This document shows, in pieces, positions 51,505 to 60,623 of a stretch of 64,000 bases of DNA. Both the position numbers and the translations under genes were made by a program. The DNA lies in the NCBI GenBank assembly GCA_009779895.1, contig WRBB01000003.1:45800-109799 (forward strand), written 5' to 3'. Source of the stretch: Lachnospiraceae bacterium (GTDB lineage Bacteria; Bacillota; Clostridia; Lachnospirales; Lachnospiraceae). Numbering within the stretch: the first letter of the stretch is position 1; each line of letters begins with the position of its first letter. The notes below the pieces were generated by a model. It saw only the letters and a list, made by a program, of their open reading frames with translations. It had not been told where the DNA came from and did not search any database.

Positions 51505-53640
51505 ATGCTAACGATTACAATCAACGAAAAACAATACCAAGTCGCACCGGGGCAAACAGTTTTAGATGCCTGCCGTGCAAATGGTGCTTACATCCCGACA
51601 CTTTGCAATGATCCACGTTTAAATCCTTTCGGTTCCTGTTTAATTTGCCGTGTAGAAATCGAAGGACAACGAGGTACACCACTCGCTTGCGGTACTTATG
51701 TCAGCGATGGTATGGTCATTCGAACGGATTCCAAACAAATCGCAGAAGCCAGAAAAACTTGCTTAGAACTGTTAACTTCTCAACATTACGGAGATTGTAC
51801 AGCTCCTTGTGAGATAGAATGTCCCGCTCACATGGATGTCCAAGGTTATATCAAACTCATTGCCGAAGGAAAATTTGACGAAGCCGTCAGGCTCATGAAA
51901 GAGACCAATCCTTTACCTGTGGTTTGCGGACGTATCTGTACCCGCCCTTGTGAAAAAAAATGCCGGCGCAACTCCTTAGAAGGGCCATTAGGCATTGCTT
52001 ACTTAAAACGCTATGCTTCAGATAAAGATTTGGCCAAAAAGCAACCCTATTTGCCGGAGAAAAAAACGGCGACCGGCAAAAAAGCAGCCATTATTGGAGC
52101 CGGTCCCGCAGGGCTTTCTGCCGCTTGGTTTTTAGCGGAATTAGGCCATGAAGTGACGATATTTGACCGACAAGAAGCCGGTGGTGGTATGCTTCGTTAT
52201 GGTATCCCCTCTTATCGTATGCCACGAGAAACCTTAGATGCTGAGATTGATATAATCAAATCTTTGGGTGTTACCATTCAATATGACGTACATTTTGGCT
52301 CTGACATTACGGTGGATTCTTTAAAAGCAGATGGTTATGATTCCATTCTTTTGGCTGTAGGCTCTCAACTAGGTTGGCCATTGGGATTAGACGGAGAAGA
52401 AAACTGCTCCAACGTGCAAATTGGTGTTGATTTCCTAGGTTCTGTAACCAGAGGCACACAAGTTAATCTAACGGGTAAGAAAGTCGCTGTTGTTGGTGGC
52501 GGAAATACCGCCATGGATTGTGCTAGAACTTCTGTCCGATTAGGTGCAAACGTAGACATTATTTATCGGCGCACCATTGCAGAGATGCCAGCTGATGATA
52601 TGGAAATCGAAGAGGCAGAGTTGGAACATGTTCGCTTCCATATATTAACCAATCCCACTGCTGTGGAGCAAAAGGGAGATACGGTACACTTAGAAGTCAC
52701 CAAGATGGAATTGGGTGAACCGGACGCTTCCGGGCGGCGTCGTCCACAGGCAATCGCAGGTTCTGAATATGTGGTGGAATACGATTATGTTATTTCAGCC
52801 ATTGGGCAAACACAGGATCTGAGTTTTATAGGGTCGGACTGTAACATTGCCATTCATCGTGATTTAATGGTCACCGATACACATAGTATGGCAACCAATA
52901 TTGCAGGTATCTTTGCCGCAGGTGATGCGGTATCAGGTCCACAAACAGCTATTTTGGCTATTGCAGGCGGCAAAAAAGCAGCCATTGCCATGGACAAATA
53001 TATGTGCGGTGAAGTATTCACTCCGGAACCGGAGTTATACAATCATCTACGAGCAAAAACCAATGATGAAATAGACCCGGCTAATTGGGGTGATTGTGAA
53101 AAAATCGAAAAAACGCCAATGCCAATGCTCACAGAAAAACAACGGGCACTCAACTTTGATGAAGTGGAACTAGGCTTTAGCGATGAAGAAGCCAAAAAAG
53201 AAGCATCCCGTTGTCTCGCTTGTAGTTGTGCGGACGCAAAGGAATGTAAATTGCGGGAATATGCCACTGATTACAATGCAGACCAATTTGCTTTGGCCGG
53301 CGAACAGTCCTTATATGACATTGACAAAAGTCATACCTTTATTGTTCGTGACCGCAATAAATGCATTACCTGTGGTCGTTGCGTACAAATCTGTACAGAG
53401 GCCGGCGCTGGTACCCTCGGTTTTGTAGGACGTGGCTTTGATGTGACCATAGAACCGGCTTTTCACAGACCCTTTGGGGAAGATAAAAGCTGTATCAACT
53501 GCGGATTGTGTGTATCAACTTGTCCCACAGGGGCTTTGGTACCAAGAGATGATATTACATTACCCACAACGGCTTATACCGATTTGGAAGATGTGAAGAT
53601 CACAGAAATTAAAGATGCAGTAGAACAAGCGAAAAAATAA
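51505..53640 (+). CDS. stnC: NuoG/GltD fusion flavoprotein, predicted Stn transhydrogenase subunit
   Basis: A 711-residue fusion. The N-terminal ferredoxin fold (1-75) has a 2Fe-2S site with CNDPRLNPFGSCLICRVEIEG. The next part (about 85-160) has GltD-type 4Fe-4S cysteines (CEIECPAHMDVQGYI and CGRICTRPCEKKC). The flavoprotein core has an FAD motif GAGPAGLSAAWFLAELGHEV (about 195-215) and an NAD(P) motif GGGNTAMDCARTSVRLGA (about 330). The C-terminus has two 4Fe-4S motifs, CITCGRCVQIC and CINCGLCVSTCP. The GltD/NfnB-like core binds NADPH and the NuoG-like front connects to the NuoE/NuoF parts, as in StnC. Confidence 0.78.
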   Translation: MLTITINEKQYQVAPGQTVLDACRANGAYIPTLCNDPRLNPFGSCLICRVEIEGQRGTPLACGTYVSDGMVIRTDSKQIAEARKTCLELLTSQHYGDCTAPCEIECPAHMDVQGYIKLIAEGKFDEAVRLMKETNPLPVVCGRICTRPCEKKCRRNSLEGPLGIAYLKRYASDKDLAKKQPYLPEKKTATGKKAAIIGAGPAGLSAAWFLAELGHEVTIFDRQEAGGGMLRYGIPSYRMPRETLDAEIDIIKSLGVTIQYDVHFGSDITVDSLKADGYDSILLAVGSQLGWPLGLDGEENCSNVQIGVDFLGSVTRGTQVNLTGKKVAVVGGGNTAMDCARTSVRLGANVDIIYRRTIAEMPADDMEIEEAELEHVRFHILTNPTAVEQKGDTVHLEVTKMELGEPDASGRRRPQAIAGSEYVVEYDYVISAIGQTQDLSFIGSDCNIAIHRDLMVTDTHSMATNIAGIFAAGDAVSGPQTAILAIAGGKKAAIAMDKYMCGEVFTPEPELYNHLRAKTNDEIDPANWGDCEKIEKTPMPMLTEKQRALNFDEVELGFSDEEAKKEASRCLACSCADAKECKLREYATDYNADQFALAGEQSLYDIDKSHTFIVRDRNKCITCGRCVQICTEAGAGTLGFVGRGFDVTIEPAFHRPFGEDKSCINCGLCVSTCPTGALVPRDDITLPTTAYTDLEDVKITEIKDAVEQAKK

Positions 53641-53670
53641 AAAGGCTTTTGTTTATTTAGCAGCCTTGTC

Positions 53671-53736
53671 AAACAAAAAAGTAGCAGTCAATGGAAACTT
53701 CCACGGAACATCATGGGGGCTTTGCCATTGGCTGCT
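53671..53736 (-). terminator. Terminator between convergent operons
   Basis: AGCAGTCAATGG (53683-53694) pairs with CCATTGGCTGCT (53725-53736) with one G-T wobble, around a 30-base loop. On the minus strand the stem is followed by ACTTTTTTGTTT, a U-tract, so it terminates the MaoC operon and may also end the stnABC transcript. Confidence 0.75.
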
Positions 53737-53744
53737 TGTGCGTT

Positions 53745-54167
53745 TTACTTCTTTGTTTTAGGGATACTGACAAGGCTTTCACCTGTCACAACAACCTCTC
53801 CTCTTTGATTGGTTATTCTTGATTCTAATTTCACCCTATTCTTATCCAATTTTTCAACTACTTTACAAGTTACGGTAATGGTATCACCAAATCGAACCGG
53901 TGCCAAAAACGTTTCTGCGTTGGAAATCAAAACACAACCCGGACCCGGTAAATACATGCCAAGCACCGTTGATACAAAACTTGCAATGAGCATACCGTGC
54001 GCAATTCTTTCTTTAAAAAATGTTCCTTCGGCATGAGGTGTGTTTATATGAACCGGATTAAAATCGCCAATCAAACCCGTAAATGTATAAACATCATATT
54101 CGCTTATGGTTTTTGCAACGGATGCTTCCTGACCAATCTGAATTTCATCATATGTATAAGATTGCAT
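53745..54167 (-). CDS. MaoC-family enoyl-CoA hydratase
   Basis: A 140-residue single-domain hot-dog-fold hydratase. The motif GDFNPVHINTPHA holds the catalytic Asp and His of R-specific enoyl-CoA hydratases, followed by FFKERIAHGMLIASFVSTVLG and FLAPVRFGDTITVTCKVVEK. It would hydrate short-chain enoyl-CoA to the (R)-3-hydroxyacyl-CoA. The preceding gene encodes a FabG-like reductase working on the same intermediates, 14 bases upstream, with a GGGAGG Shine-Dalgarno site here. Confidence 0.85.
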   Translation of the reverse strand: MQSYTYDEIQIGQEASVAKTISEYDVYTFTGLIGDFNPVHINTPHAEGTFFKERIAHGMLIASFVSTVLGMYLPGPGCVLISNAETFLAPVRFGDTITVTCKVVEKLDKNRVKLESRITNQRGEVVVTGESLVSIPKTKK

Positions 54168-54181
54168 TATTGTTCCTCCCG

Positions 54182-54904
54182 TTATATCCGCATACCACCA
54201 TTTACAGACAAGTTATGTCCTGTTACATAAGAGGCCTCATCACTTGCCAAAAACAACACTGCATTGGCAATTTCTTCCGGTTCACCCAATCGACCGAGCA
54301 TGGTTTTTTTTCGCATATCATCTAAAATATTTTCCGGTACCGTATCTAAAATAGCCGTATGTACATAACCCGGCGAAATGGCATTGACTCTCACAGCTGC
54401 TCCTTTACGTGCAAACTCTTTTGCCCAAGACTTGGTCAAACCATATACCCCTGCTTTGGTTGCCGCATAATTGCACTGCCCTACATTTCCATATTCCCCT
54501 ATAATCGATGCAATGTTGATGATGGAACCACCGCCTTGTTCCATCATTTGCGGCCCAACCAATTGGGTCACATTAAACAGGCCTTTTAAATTTACATCTA
54601 TCACCAAATCCCACATTTCTTCCGTCATTTTTTGGGTCAAAGCATCACGGGTAATACCGGCATTGTTTACCAGAATATCAATTCTTCCAAACCGTTCCAA
54701 TATGATATGGAATAGTTCTTTCACCCCTGCCCGATCCGTAACGTTTAAGACAAAACTATGAATGCTCGGTTTATCATACTCTACTTTATGCATATCCACG
54801 CCTATAACGGTAGCACCCTCTGCAGCCAATCTCTCTGCAACACATCTGCCGATGCCTTGGGAAGCACCCGTTACCAAAGCTACTTTATTCTCTACTCTTA
54901 ACAT
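54182..54904 (-). CDS. FabG/PhaB-like 3-ketoacyl reductase (SDR family)
   Basis: A 240-residue short-chain dehydrogenase. The cofactor motif VTGASQGIGRCVAERLA, NNAG, and the active site with Ser in INIASIIGEYGNV and YAATKAG identify a classical SDR of the FabG type, reducing 3-ketoacyl-CoA or -ACP with NAD(P)H. ATG at 54904 is chosen because AAGGAG stands six bases upstream; a frame from 54919 would include that site. Coupled with the MaoC hydratase it would interconvert 3-ketoacyl-, 3-hydroxyacyl- and enoyl-CoA thioesters. Confidence 0.85.
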   Translation of the reverse strand: MLRVENKVALVTGASQGIGRCVAERLAAEGATVIGVDMHKVEYDKPSIHSFVLNVTDRAGVKELFHIILERFGRIDILVNNAGITRDALTQKMTEEMWDLVIDVNLKGLFNVTQLVGPQMMEQGGGSIINIASIIGEYGNVGQCNYAATKAGVYGLTKSWAKEFARKGAAVRVNAISPGYVHTAILDTVPENILDDMRKKTMLGRLGEPEEIANAVLFLASDEASYVTGHNLSVNGGMRI

Positions 54905-54935
54905 CTTAATCTCCTTCATATTGTTATTTGTTGGC

Positions 54936-54960
54936 CAAGCATGTACTTGCTTGCATTATA
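54936..54960 (-). promoter_or_regulatory. -10 box and candidate TetR operator upstream of the FabG-like gene
   Basis: On the minus strand TATAAT (54955-54960) is followed directly by CAAGCA-AGTACA-TGCTTG, an 18-base inverted repeat (54936-54953) over the expected start of transcription. The related string GCATGTA...TTGCTTGC recurs at the promoter of the whole cluster (63587-63606). The TetR gene ends 50 bases upstream. Confidence 0.5.
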
Positions 54961-55010
54961 AGCAGAAAACACCATTTTATGACTACACGCCATATACCCG
55001 TGGTATATCT

Positions 55011-55586
55011 CTACTTTTGATACAACGCTGCAAACTGCTTTGCATGTTCTTCTACAATTTCCATCCAACTAAAATCCGTAACCGTATGCTCTCCAAGCAA
55101 TTCAACGGTAAAGGCACCTAACAAACTATTAATCAAAGTAGCTGCCATCAGGCTTGACTGACCGGAAATTTTTTCTTGTTTTTTTAAATCATTAAAATAA
55201 GTCGTCAACAAAGCAATCAAATGCCTGGAAAGTTTTAGTTTTATAATCTCTCTTTCCTCATCAGACAGTTTCATCTGCAATAAATACAGTCTTTTGCTTC
55301 TAATATACAGTTGATAAATTCGTTTGGAAATCGTAATCATAGCCGCTTCAAAATCCAGATTATCCACCTCTTCCAAAATAAAATCAGCACGTGTATCCAC
55401 GACATAATGCTCCGTAATCTCTTGGAAAATATTGGCTTTATTGCCGAAATGACGAAAAATCGTCACCTCATTTACATTGGATTCTTCCGCAATTTGCTTT
55501 GTGGTTGTGGAATAATATCCTTTCTCCGAAAATAATTTCAAAGCTACTTCCATAATTCGTTTGCTGGTATCATTGCCATTTTTCAT
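55011..55586 (-). CDS. TetR/AcrR-family transcriptional regulator
   Basis: A 191-residue regulator with an N-terminal TetR helix-turn-helix (about 8-55: RIMEVALKLFSEKGYYSTTTKQIAEESNVNEVTIFRHFGNKANIF split over two helices) and an alpha-helical ligand-binding domain with no recognised subtype. It is translationally coupled to the alpha/beta hydrolase gene (ATGA overlap). The repeated motif at 54936 and 63587 may be its operator; a CoA thioester or fatty acid would be a natural ligand given the neighbours. Confidence 0.87.
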   Translation of the reverse strand: MKNGNDTSKRIMEVALKLFSEKGYYSTTTKQIAEESNVNEVTIFRHFGNKANIFQEITEHYVVDTRADFILEEVDNLDFEAAMITISKRIYQLYIRSKRLYLLQMKLSDEEREIIKLKLSRHLIALLTTYFNDLKKQEKISGQSSLMAATLINSLLGAFTVELLGEHTVTDFSWMEIVEEHAKQFAALYQK

Positions 55587-56380
55587 CTTAAAAACCCCTT
55601 TAACATTGTCAGAAATTCTGTCGGCCGTTCATACATAGAAGCATGGCCGCAGTTTTTAATCTGCAAATAAGTGGAACCTGCAATTTGTTTATGAATAAAC
55701 TCCTGTTCCACAGCCGGTGTCACAAAATCATAATCGCTGCTCACAACCAACGTATCTGCTTTAATCTCTTGAATACGTTCCCGCAAATCATGATGTTCTG
55801 CACTATCCACCAATCTTATCATAGCAGATAAAAAGGAATCTTTAAATATGTGATACAAAAATTCTTTTCGTTGATTCATCCATTCGATGTTTTTACTGTA
55901 AAATATCGGTGAATAAATAATAGGGATGGTAATATTATAAAATAGTTCACTATCATTTTTTTCTGCCGCTTGATTCCAACCACGCCCTATATCTCTTAAC
56001 CAGGGATTTGTATAAGCCGTTGTATTAAAGAGGAGCAGCTTACGAATACTATCTTGATACTTCAATGCAAAATGCATGGCAACTTCACCGCCATAAGATA
56101 TTCCACACAAATTAACTTTTTTCAATTTTAAATCATCTAAGACCGCTTTGATTGCCTCTACTTGAATATCTTGTTCATAAGCAACCATCATTTGATCTGA
56201 TTGCCCCTGGTCAAAAAAGTCCATTAAAATCAAAGTATGTTCTTTGATTAGTGCAGGAATAAATAAATGCCAACTCGCATGAGACATCATAATGCCATTT
56301 AACATAAGCAAAGGCTCACTGTTTAATTCTCCATGCACTTCATAATATATCTTTTTGTCATTATATTTTGCAAATGGCAT
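55583..56380 (-). CDS. Alpha/beta hydrolase
   Basis: A 265-residue alpha/beta-fold hydrolase. The nucleophile serine is in GISYGGEVAMHF (GXSXGG), the aspartate probably in VVSSDYDFVTP and the histidine in KNCGHASMYE. No signal peptide. Members near fatty-acid operons include esterases and thioesterases, but the substrate is unknown. GAGGTGA precedes the ATG; the gene follows the CoA-transferase gene by 14 bases. Confidence 0.85.
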   Translation of the reverse strand: MPFAKYNDKKIYYEVHGELNSEPLLMLNGIMMSHASWHLFIPALIKEHTLILMDFFDQGQSDQMMVAYEQDIQVEAIKAVLDDLKLKKVNLCGISYGGEVAMHFALKYQDSIRKLLLFNTTAYTNPWLRDIGRGWNQAAEKNDSELFYNITIPIIYSPIFYSKNIEWMNQRKEFLYHIFKDSFLSAMIRLVDSAEHHDLRERIQEIKADTLVVSSDYDFVTPAVEQEFIHKQIAGSTYLQIKNCGHASMYERPTEFLTMLKGFLR

Positions 56381-56394
56381 ATGTCACCTCATGA

Positions 56395-57696
56395 TTATTT
56401 TATATAATCCAACGCCCTTGCCTCTTTTTGCAAGGTTTCTCTAAATTTTGGATGGGCAATCGCAATCAAACGCTGAACCCGATCCGCAATGCTTGTCCCT
56501 TGTAATTCTGCAATGCCATACTCTGTCACAACCATATCCACATCATTTCTGGACAAACTTACCGCTGCGCCTGGTTTTAAAAAGGGTACGATTTTGGAAA
56601 TTTCTTCCCGCTCACCCGTTTCCTTGGATTTTACCATAGCCGTTGCATATAATGCAATAAAAGAACGGCCGTTTTTAGATTTCTGCGCTCCAATCGCCGT
56701 ATCCGCTTGCCCACCGGTGCCACTAAACTGTATATGTCCTATGGATTCCGAAGCACATTGCCCTGTCAAATCAATTTCAATCGTTGTATTAATCGAAACT
56801 TGCTTATCATTAACAGAAATGGTATACGGATCATTTGTCCAATGCCCATCTAGGATTTGCACAGAGGGATTATCATCCATAAAATCATACAATTCCTTGG
56901 TACCAAGGGCAAAGGCTGCTACATGTTTCCCGATCTGCTGTTGCTTATGCTTGCCGGTTGCTACGCCGGCTTTGACCAATTTCATCAAACCGGAAGTGAA
57001 CATTTCCGTATGAATGCCCAAATCTTTTTTGCCCATCAAAGAATGCGCCACTGCATTGGGAATCCCACCAATGCCCAGTTGAATACAAGAACCATCTTCG
57101 ATTCGCTCTGCAATAAATTTGCCAATTTGCAAATCTTTTTCGCCGGGTTCCGTATCCACTAGTGTCGGTACCGGATAATCCGTTTTCACAAGATAATCCA
57201 CATCATCAATATAAACTTCCACGTCACCAAAGGTACGAGGATAGTTTGGATTCACTTCTAAGATTACCAAATCCGCTGATGCCAGCATTTTCTTTTCATA
57301 CACATTGCTGATGCCCAAAGACATAAAACCATGCTTATCCGGCAGCGTTGCCGTACCCACAAATAAATGGGGTTGCTTATATTTTAACCGTTTGCTTGCC
57401 GCCAAATGCAAATGATTGGGAATAAAAGATACCATACCTGATTTTTGAGCCTTTCGCATGGAGGCTGTATAAAACCAGCCATCCATTTTGAAAGAATCTG
57501 CATGTTTTTCATCACAAAAGTACTCTGCCGGTTCAATGGGCAAGCAAGTTGTAACGGTCACATTTTTTACACGTTTTGCAATTGTATGCAAATTTGTTAG
57601 AAATTCACGCGGTTCCGCCCCACCCAAAGCCGAAACAATCACGTTATCGCTTTTTACATAACTTAGAGCCTCTTCCACTGTGATATATTTGCTCAT
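56395..57696 (-). CDS. 4-hydroxybutyrate/acetyl-CoA CoA-transferase family protein
   Basis: A 433-residue CoA-transferase of the acetyl-CoA hydrolase/transferase (Cat1/AbfT) group. The segment DLGIHTEMFTSGLMKLV (about 225-241) carries the probable catalytic glutamate E231; QLGIGGIPNAVAHSL and FSGTGGQADTAIGA are family motifs. It would move CoA between a donor such as acetyl-CoA and a short organic acid brought in by the neighbouring Liv system. Related AbfT is also about 430 residues long. Confidence 0.85.
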   Translation of the reverse strand: MSKYITVEEALSYVKSDNVIVSALGGAEPREFLTNLHTIAKRVKNVTVTTCLPIEPAEYFCDEKHADSFKMDGWFYTASMRKAQKSGMVSFIPNHLHLAASKRLKYKQPHLFVGTATLPDKHGFMSLGISNVYEKKMLASADLVILEVNPNYPRTFGDVEVYIDDVDYLVKTDYPVPTLVDTEPGEKDLQIGKFIAERIEDGSCIQLGIGGIPNAVAHSLMGKKDLGIHTEMFTSGLMKLVKAGVATGKHKQQQIGKHVAAFALGTKELYDFMDDNPSVQILDGHWTNDPYTISVNDKQVSINTTIEIDLTGQCASESIGHIQFSGTGGQADTAIGAQKSKNGRSFIALYATAMVKSKETGEREEISKIVPFLKPGAAVSLSRNDVDMVVTEYGIAELQGTSIADRVQRLIAIAHPKFRETLQKEARALDYIK

Positions 57697-57706
57697 AACC
57701 CAACTC

Positions 57707-59038
57707 CTAATTACCCAAAATCTCTGCCATGCTCATAAATGGCAAATATGGTACCCAACCGGTGGCTTCGTCAATACTCATTTGCGCCAATGCCAAATCT
57801 TGCGTTCCCACACGACTACCATTAGAAAAATCAATTGCCGAACCAAATGGGTTTTCAACCGGAGCTACTTCCATTGCCACAATAAAGCTTTCCCATGTCA
57901 GTTCGCCATCATCCACACGTTCCAAACCTTGGGCAAATGTATGCATCGCAATCCAACCTGTGATTGCAAAAGCATTCGTAGAAAAATCTTCATTGGAAAC
58001 TTGGGCAATCCATTCTTGATACAACGCAATTTCAGGAACAGTCATGTCCACCCATGAACTACCAAAGATATCAAAAGAGTCACCTGCCATATCATCCGCT
58101 ATTAAATCAACCATTGTTCGATCCACATTTACATAAGTTGTCAAAGCCGGAAGTGTATTGCCTTGGGCGGCCAACTCTCGAGCGATTTGTGGAAATGTTC
58201 CTTGAATACTGGCAATTACAATCACATCCACATCTGCCGCTAAGATAGAAGCTACCGCTGCTGTTACATCATCCGCACCTGGTGCTACTTGCTCAGCGAT
58301 TACTTCTAATCCACCAATTGTTTCCGCTTCTTGGCGAACACCACCAACCAAATCTTGACCTGCATCATCATTGGTAAAGATAACACCGATGCGTTCTGCA
58401 TCAAAAGTACCTGCCGCCCAGGCTGCAAACACGCGACCTTCCATTGGGAATACCGGTTGTACCGGAAACGTATTCCTTCCATCTCCATCTGTAGCGTTCT
58501 CATTATAAACAACACCGGTACCTGCCGCAAAATATACCGCCGGAATACCTGAATCAACCAATTCCCTGAAGGTGGCGCCGATTACCGGTGTACCAAAAGA
58601 ACCAACAATTGCAAATACTTCCTCGTCATTAATCAAACCATCTAAAATCGCCAAACCCCGTTCCGGATTAAATTCATCATCCTGATGAATGTATTCAATC
58701 ATTCTGCCATTGATTCCGCCATTTTCATTTATCATCATGATATACGCATCCATACCGGCTTTAAAAGGCACACCAACAGGAGCCAATGCACCTGATGTGG
58801 CTATAGAGTTACCGATTAAAATAGTGTCATCCGTAACACCTTGCACAAATCCGCCTGTCCCGGCATCATCACCATTTCCATGATTGTCTCCGTTTCCATT
58901 TTCATCTTCTGCCGTCGTATCCGTGGTGTCATTTCCACTACCATTACCACCGTTACTACCTGCACAAGCAACCAAAACAAATACCATTACGATTGACAAC
59001 AAGGTTACCATAAATTTTTTGTTCATGCATTTTTTCAT
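57707..59038 (-). CDS. LivJ-like substrate-binding lipoprotein of the second Liv system
   Basis: A 443-residue solute-binding lipoprotein. The signal peptide ends VLVACAGS with the lipobox cysteine near residue 26, followed by an unusual Gly/Asn/Asp/Glu-rich linker of about 40 residues. The mature domain starts TILIGNSIATSGALAPVGVPFKAGMDAYIMMINENGGINGR, LivJ/amide-binding type. ATG at 59038 is chosen because GGAGG is six bases upstream. The protein lies downstream of livF rather than in front of the permeases. Its ligand, given the CoA-transferase next to it, may be a short organic acid or aromatic acid rather than leucine. Confidence 0.87.
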   Translation of the reverse strand: MKKCMNKKFMVTLLSIVMVFVLVACAGSNGGNGSGNDTTDTTAEDENGNGDNHGNGDDAGTGGFVQGVTDDTILIGNSIATSGALAPVGVPFKAGMDAYIMMINENGGINGRMIEYIHQDDEFNPERGLAILDGLINDEEVFAIVGSFGTPVIGATFRELVDSGIPAVYFAAGTGVVYNENATDGDGRNTFPVQPVFPMEGRVFAAWAAGTFDAERIGVIFTNDDAGQDLVGGVRQEAETIGGLEVIAEQVAPGADDVTAAVASILAADVDVIVIASIQGTFPQIARELAAQGNTLPALTTYVNVDRTMVDLIADDMAGDSFDIFGSSWVDMTVPEIALYQEWIAQVSNEDFSTNAFAITGWIAMHTFAQGLERVDDGELTWESFIVAMEVAPVENPFGSAIDFSNGSRVGTQDLALAQMSIDEATGWVPYLPFMSMAEILGN

Positions 59039-59077
59039 CTTCTTCCTCCACATTTAAATGTTTTGTTTTTTATTTCG

Positions 59078-59096
59078 AAAGGATATACATCCCTTT
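59078..59096. repeat. Intercistronic hairpin between livF and the binding-protein gene
   Basis: AAAGGAT-atac-ATCCCTTT forms a short stem with one bulged base, without a U-tract. Such structures can stabilise or process the mRNA and raise expression of the binding protein relative to the ATPase. Confidence 0.4.
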
Positions 59097-59102
59097 ACGA
59101 AC

Positions 59103-59822
59103 CTACGAACCACCAAGATATGCTTCCACCAATCTTTTATCTTGTATTAAATCACTGGCCTTACCCTCCATGGTAATCTCTCCTACTTCCAATACATAAG
59201 CATAATCTGCAATCTTCAAAGTCTGCAAGGCATTTTGCTCAATCAGCAAAACCGTTGTTCCCGCCGCATTAATCTCTTTGATAATCTCAAAAATAGTTTG
59301 CACAATCAGCGGTGCCAATCCCAAAGAAGGTTCATCTAAAAGCAACACCTTTGGACTCGCCATCAAAGCACGACCGATGGCCAACATCTGCTGTTCCCCG
59401 CCGGATAAGGTTCCGGCTATCTGTTTTTTTCGTTCCGCCAAAATCGGAAAATAGCGATAAACCTGTTCAAAATTATCTGCAATCTCTTTTTTATGTTTAA
59501 CCGTAAAAGCACCTACCCTTAGATTTTCTTCCACTGTAATTTCCGGAAATATCTGCCGTCCCTCCGGAGATTGAATCATCTTCAACTTTGAGATTTTCTC
59601 CGGGGAGACATTGGTGATGTCCTTTCCATACAAACAAATACGACCATCCGCTGCCGACACCGCACCTGAAATTGTCTTCAACGTCGTTGTTTTCCCCGCT
59701 CCATTGGCCCCTAAAAGAGCGACTATCTTTCCCGCTTCTACCGCAATGTTAATCCCTTTTAAGGCTCTGATGCTACCGTAGGAAACTGCTAAGTTTTCTA
59801 ATTTTAAAATTGTTTCTTGCAA
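59103..59822 (-). CDS. livF: ABC transporter ATP-binding protein LivF, second Liv system
   Basis: A 239-residue ATPase with GANGAGKTTTLKTISGAV, signature GTLSGGEQQMLAIGRALMASPKVLLLDEPSLGLAPLIV and LLIEQNALQTLKIADYAYVLEVGEI, the LivF pattern. It follows livG by 12 bases. About half of residues match the LivF of the first system, so the two are not recent duplicates. Confidence 0.92.
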   Translation of the reverse strand: MQETILKLENLAVSYGSIRALKGINIAVEAGKIVALLGANGAGKTTTLKTISGAVSAADGRICLYGKDITNVSPEKISKLKMIQSPEGRQIFPEITVEENLRVGAFTVKHKKEIADNFEQVYRYFPILAERKKQIAGTLSGGEQQMLAIGRALMASPKVLLLDEPSLGLAPLIVQTIFEIIKEINAAGTTVLLIEQNALQTLKIADYAYVLEVGEITMEGKASDLIQDKRLVEAYLGGS

Positions 59823-59834
59823 TTTGTTTTCCCC

Positions 59835-60623
59835 CTACTCTTTCTTGCCCAGATAGGCTTCTTGCACATCAGCACTTTCTTGAATCTGCTCCGGTATTCC
59901 CTCTGCCAATTTCTTACCAAAGGAAATTGCACAAATCCTGTCACAAATATCCATCACCAAACGCATATCATGCTCAACCAAAAGGATACTACACTGATAG
60001 GCCTCTCGAATCTGCTTGATTAAATGCGCCAATTCTAAGGTTTCTGTATCATTCAAACCAGCCGCCGGCTCATCCAAAACAATCAAAGTCGGATCTGACA
60101 TCAAGGTTCTGCCTAACTCAACTTTTTTCAAAACCCCATAAGGCTGGCCACCTGCCAATTCCAATTTCTTATCTGCAATCCCTAAAAATTCCAAAATTTT
60201 TGTTGCTTTTTGGGCAAATTTCTCTTCTTCTTTTCTAGCATTTGGTAATTTAAAAGCATTGGAAAATAAACCTGTTTTAAAATGAATGTGTGCCCCAACC
60301 AAAATATTATCTAAAAGATTCAAATCTTTAATTAACTCAACGTTTTGAAAGGTTCTTACCAATCCCATTTTGATAATATTGTGCGTTTTTTGACCAACTA
60401 AATCCATCACTTCACCACTACTTGTCTTGAAATTCACAATACCTCGCGTGGGGTGATAAAATTGGGTGATGCAATTAAAAACGGTTGTCTTACCTGCACC
60501 ATTTGGTCCAATCAACCCATATATCTCACCTACATTAATATGAAAACTCAAATCATCAACAGCTTTTAAACCACCAAAAGCAATGGATAGATTTTCTATT
60601 TTTAATGCGTTTATGTTACTCAT
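59835..60623 (-). CDS. livG: ABC transporter ATP-binding protein LivG, second Liv system
   Basis: A 262-residue LivG-type ATPase: LIGPNGAGKTTVFNCI (Walker A), LVRTFQNVELIKDL, LGRTLMSDPTLIVLDEPAAGLNDTE and LLVEHDMRLVMDICDR. Compared with standard LivG it carries VELGRTLM instead of LEIARAL at the signature. The ATG overlaps the livM stop by four bases (ATGA). Confidence 0.92.
   Translation of the reverse strand: MSNINALKIENLSIAFGGLKAVDDLSFHINVGEIYGLIGPNGAGKTTVFNCITQFYHPTRGIVNFKTSSGEVMDLVGQKTHNIIKMGLVRTFQNVELIKDLNLLDNILVGAHIHFKTGLFSNAFKLPNARKEEEKFAQKATKILEFLGIADKKLELAGGQPYGVLKKVELGRTLMSDPTLIVLDEPAAGLNDTETLELAHLIKQIREAYQCSILLVEHDMRLVMDICDRICAISFGKKLAEGIPEQIQESADVQEAYLGKKE

Noticed and set aside
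49252..53640. Bifurcating hydrogenase (HydABC) or NAD-dependent formate dehydrogenase
   Set aside because: No H-cluster hydrogenase subunit and no molybdopterin or selenocysteine formate dehydrogenase gene is adjacent; the third gene is a NuoG/GltD fusion instead.
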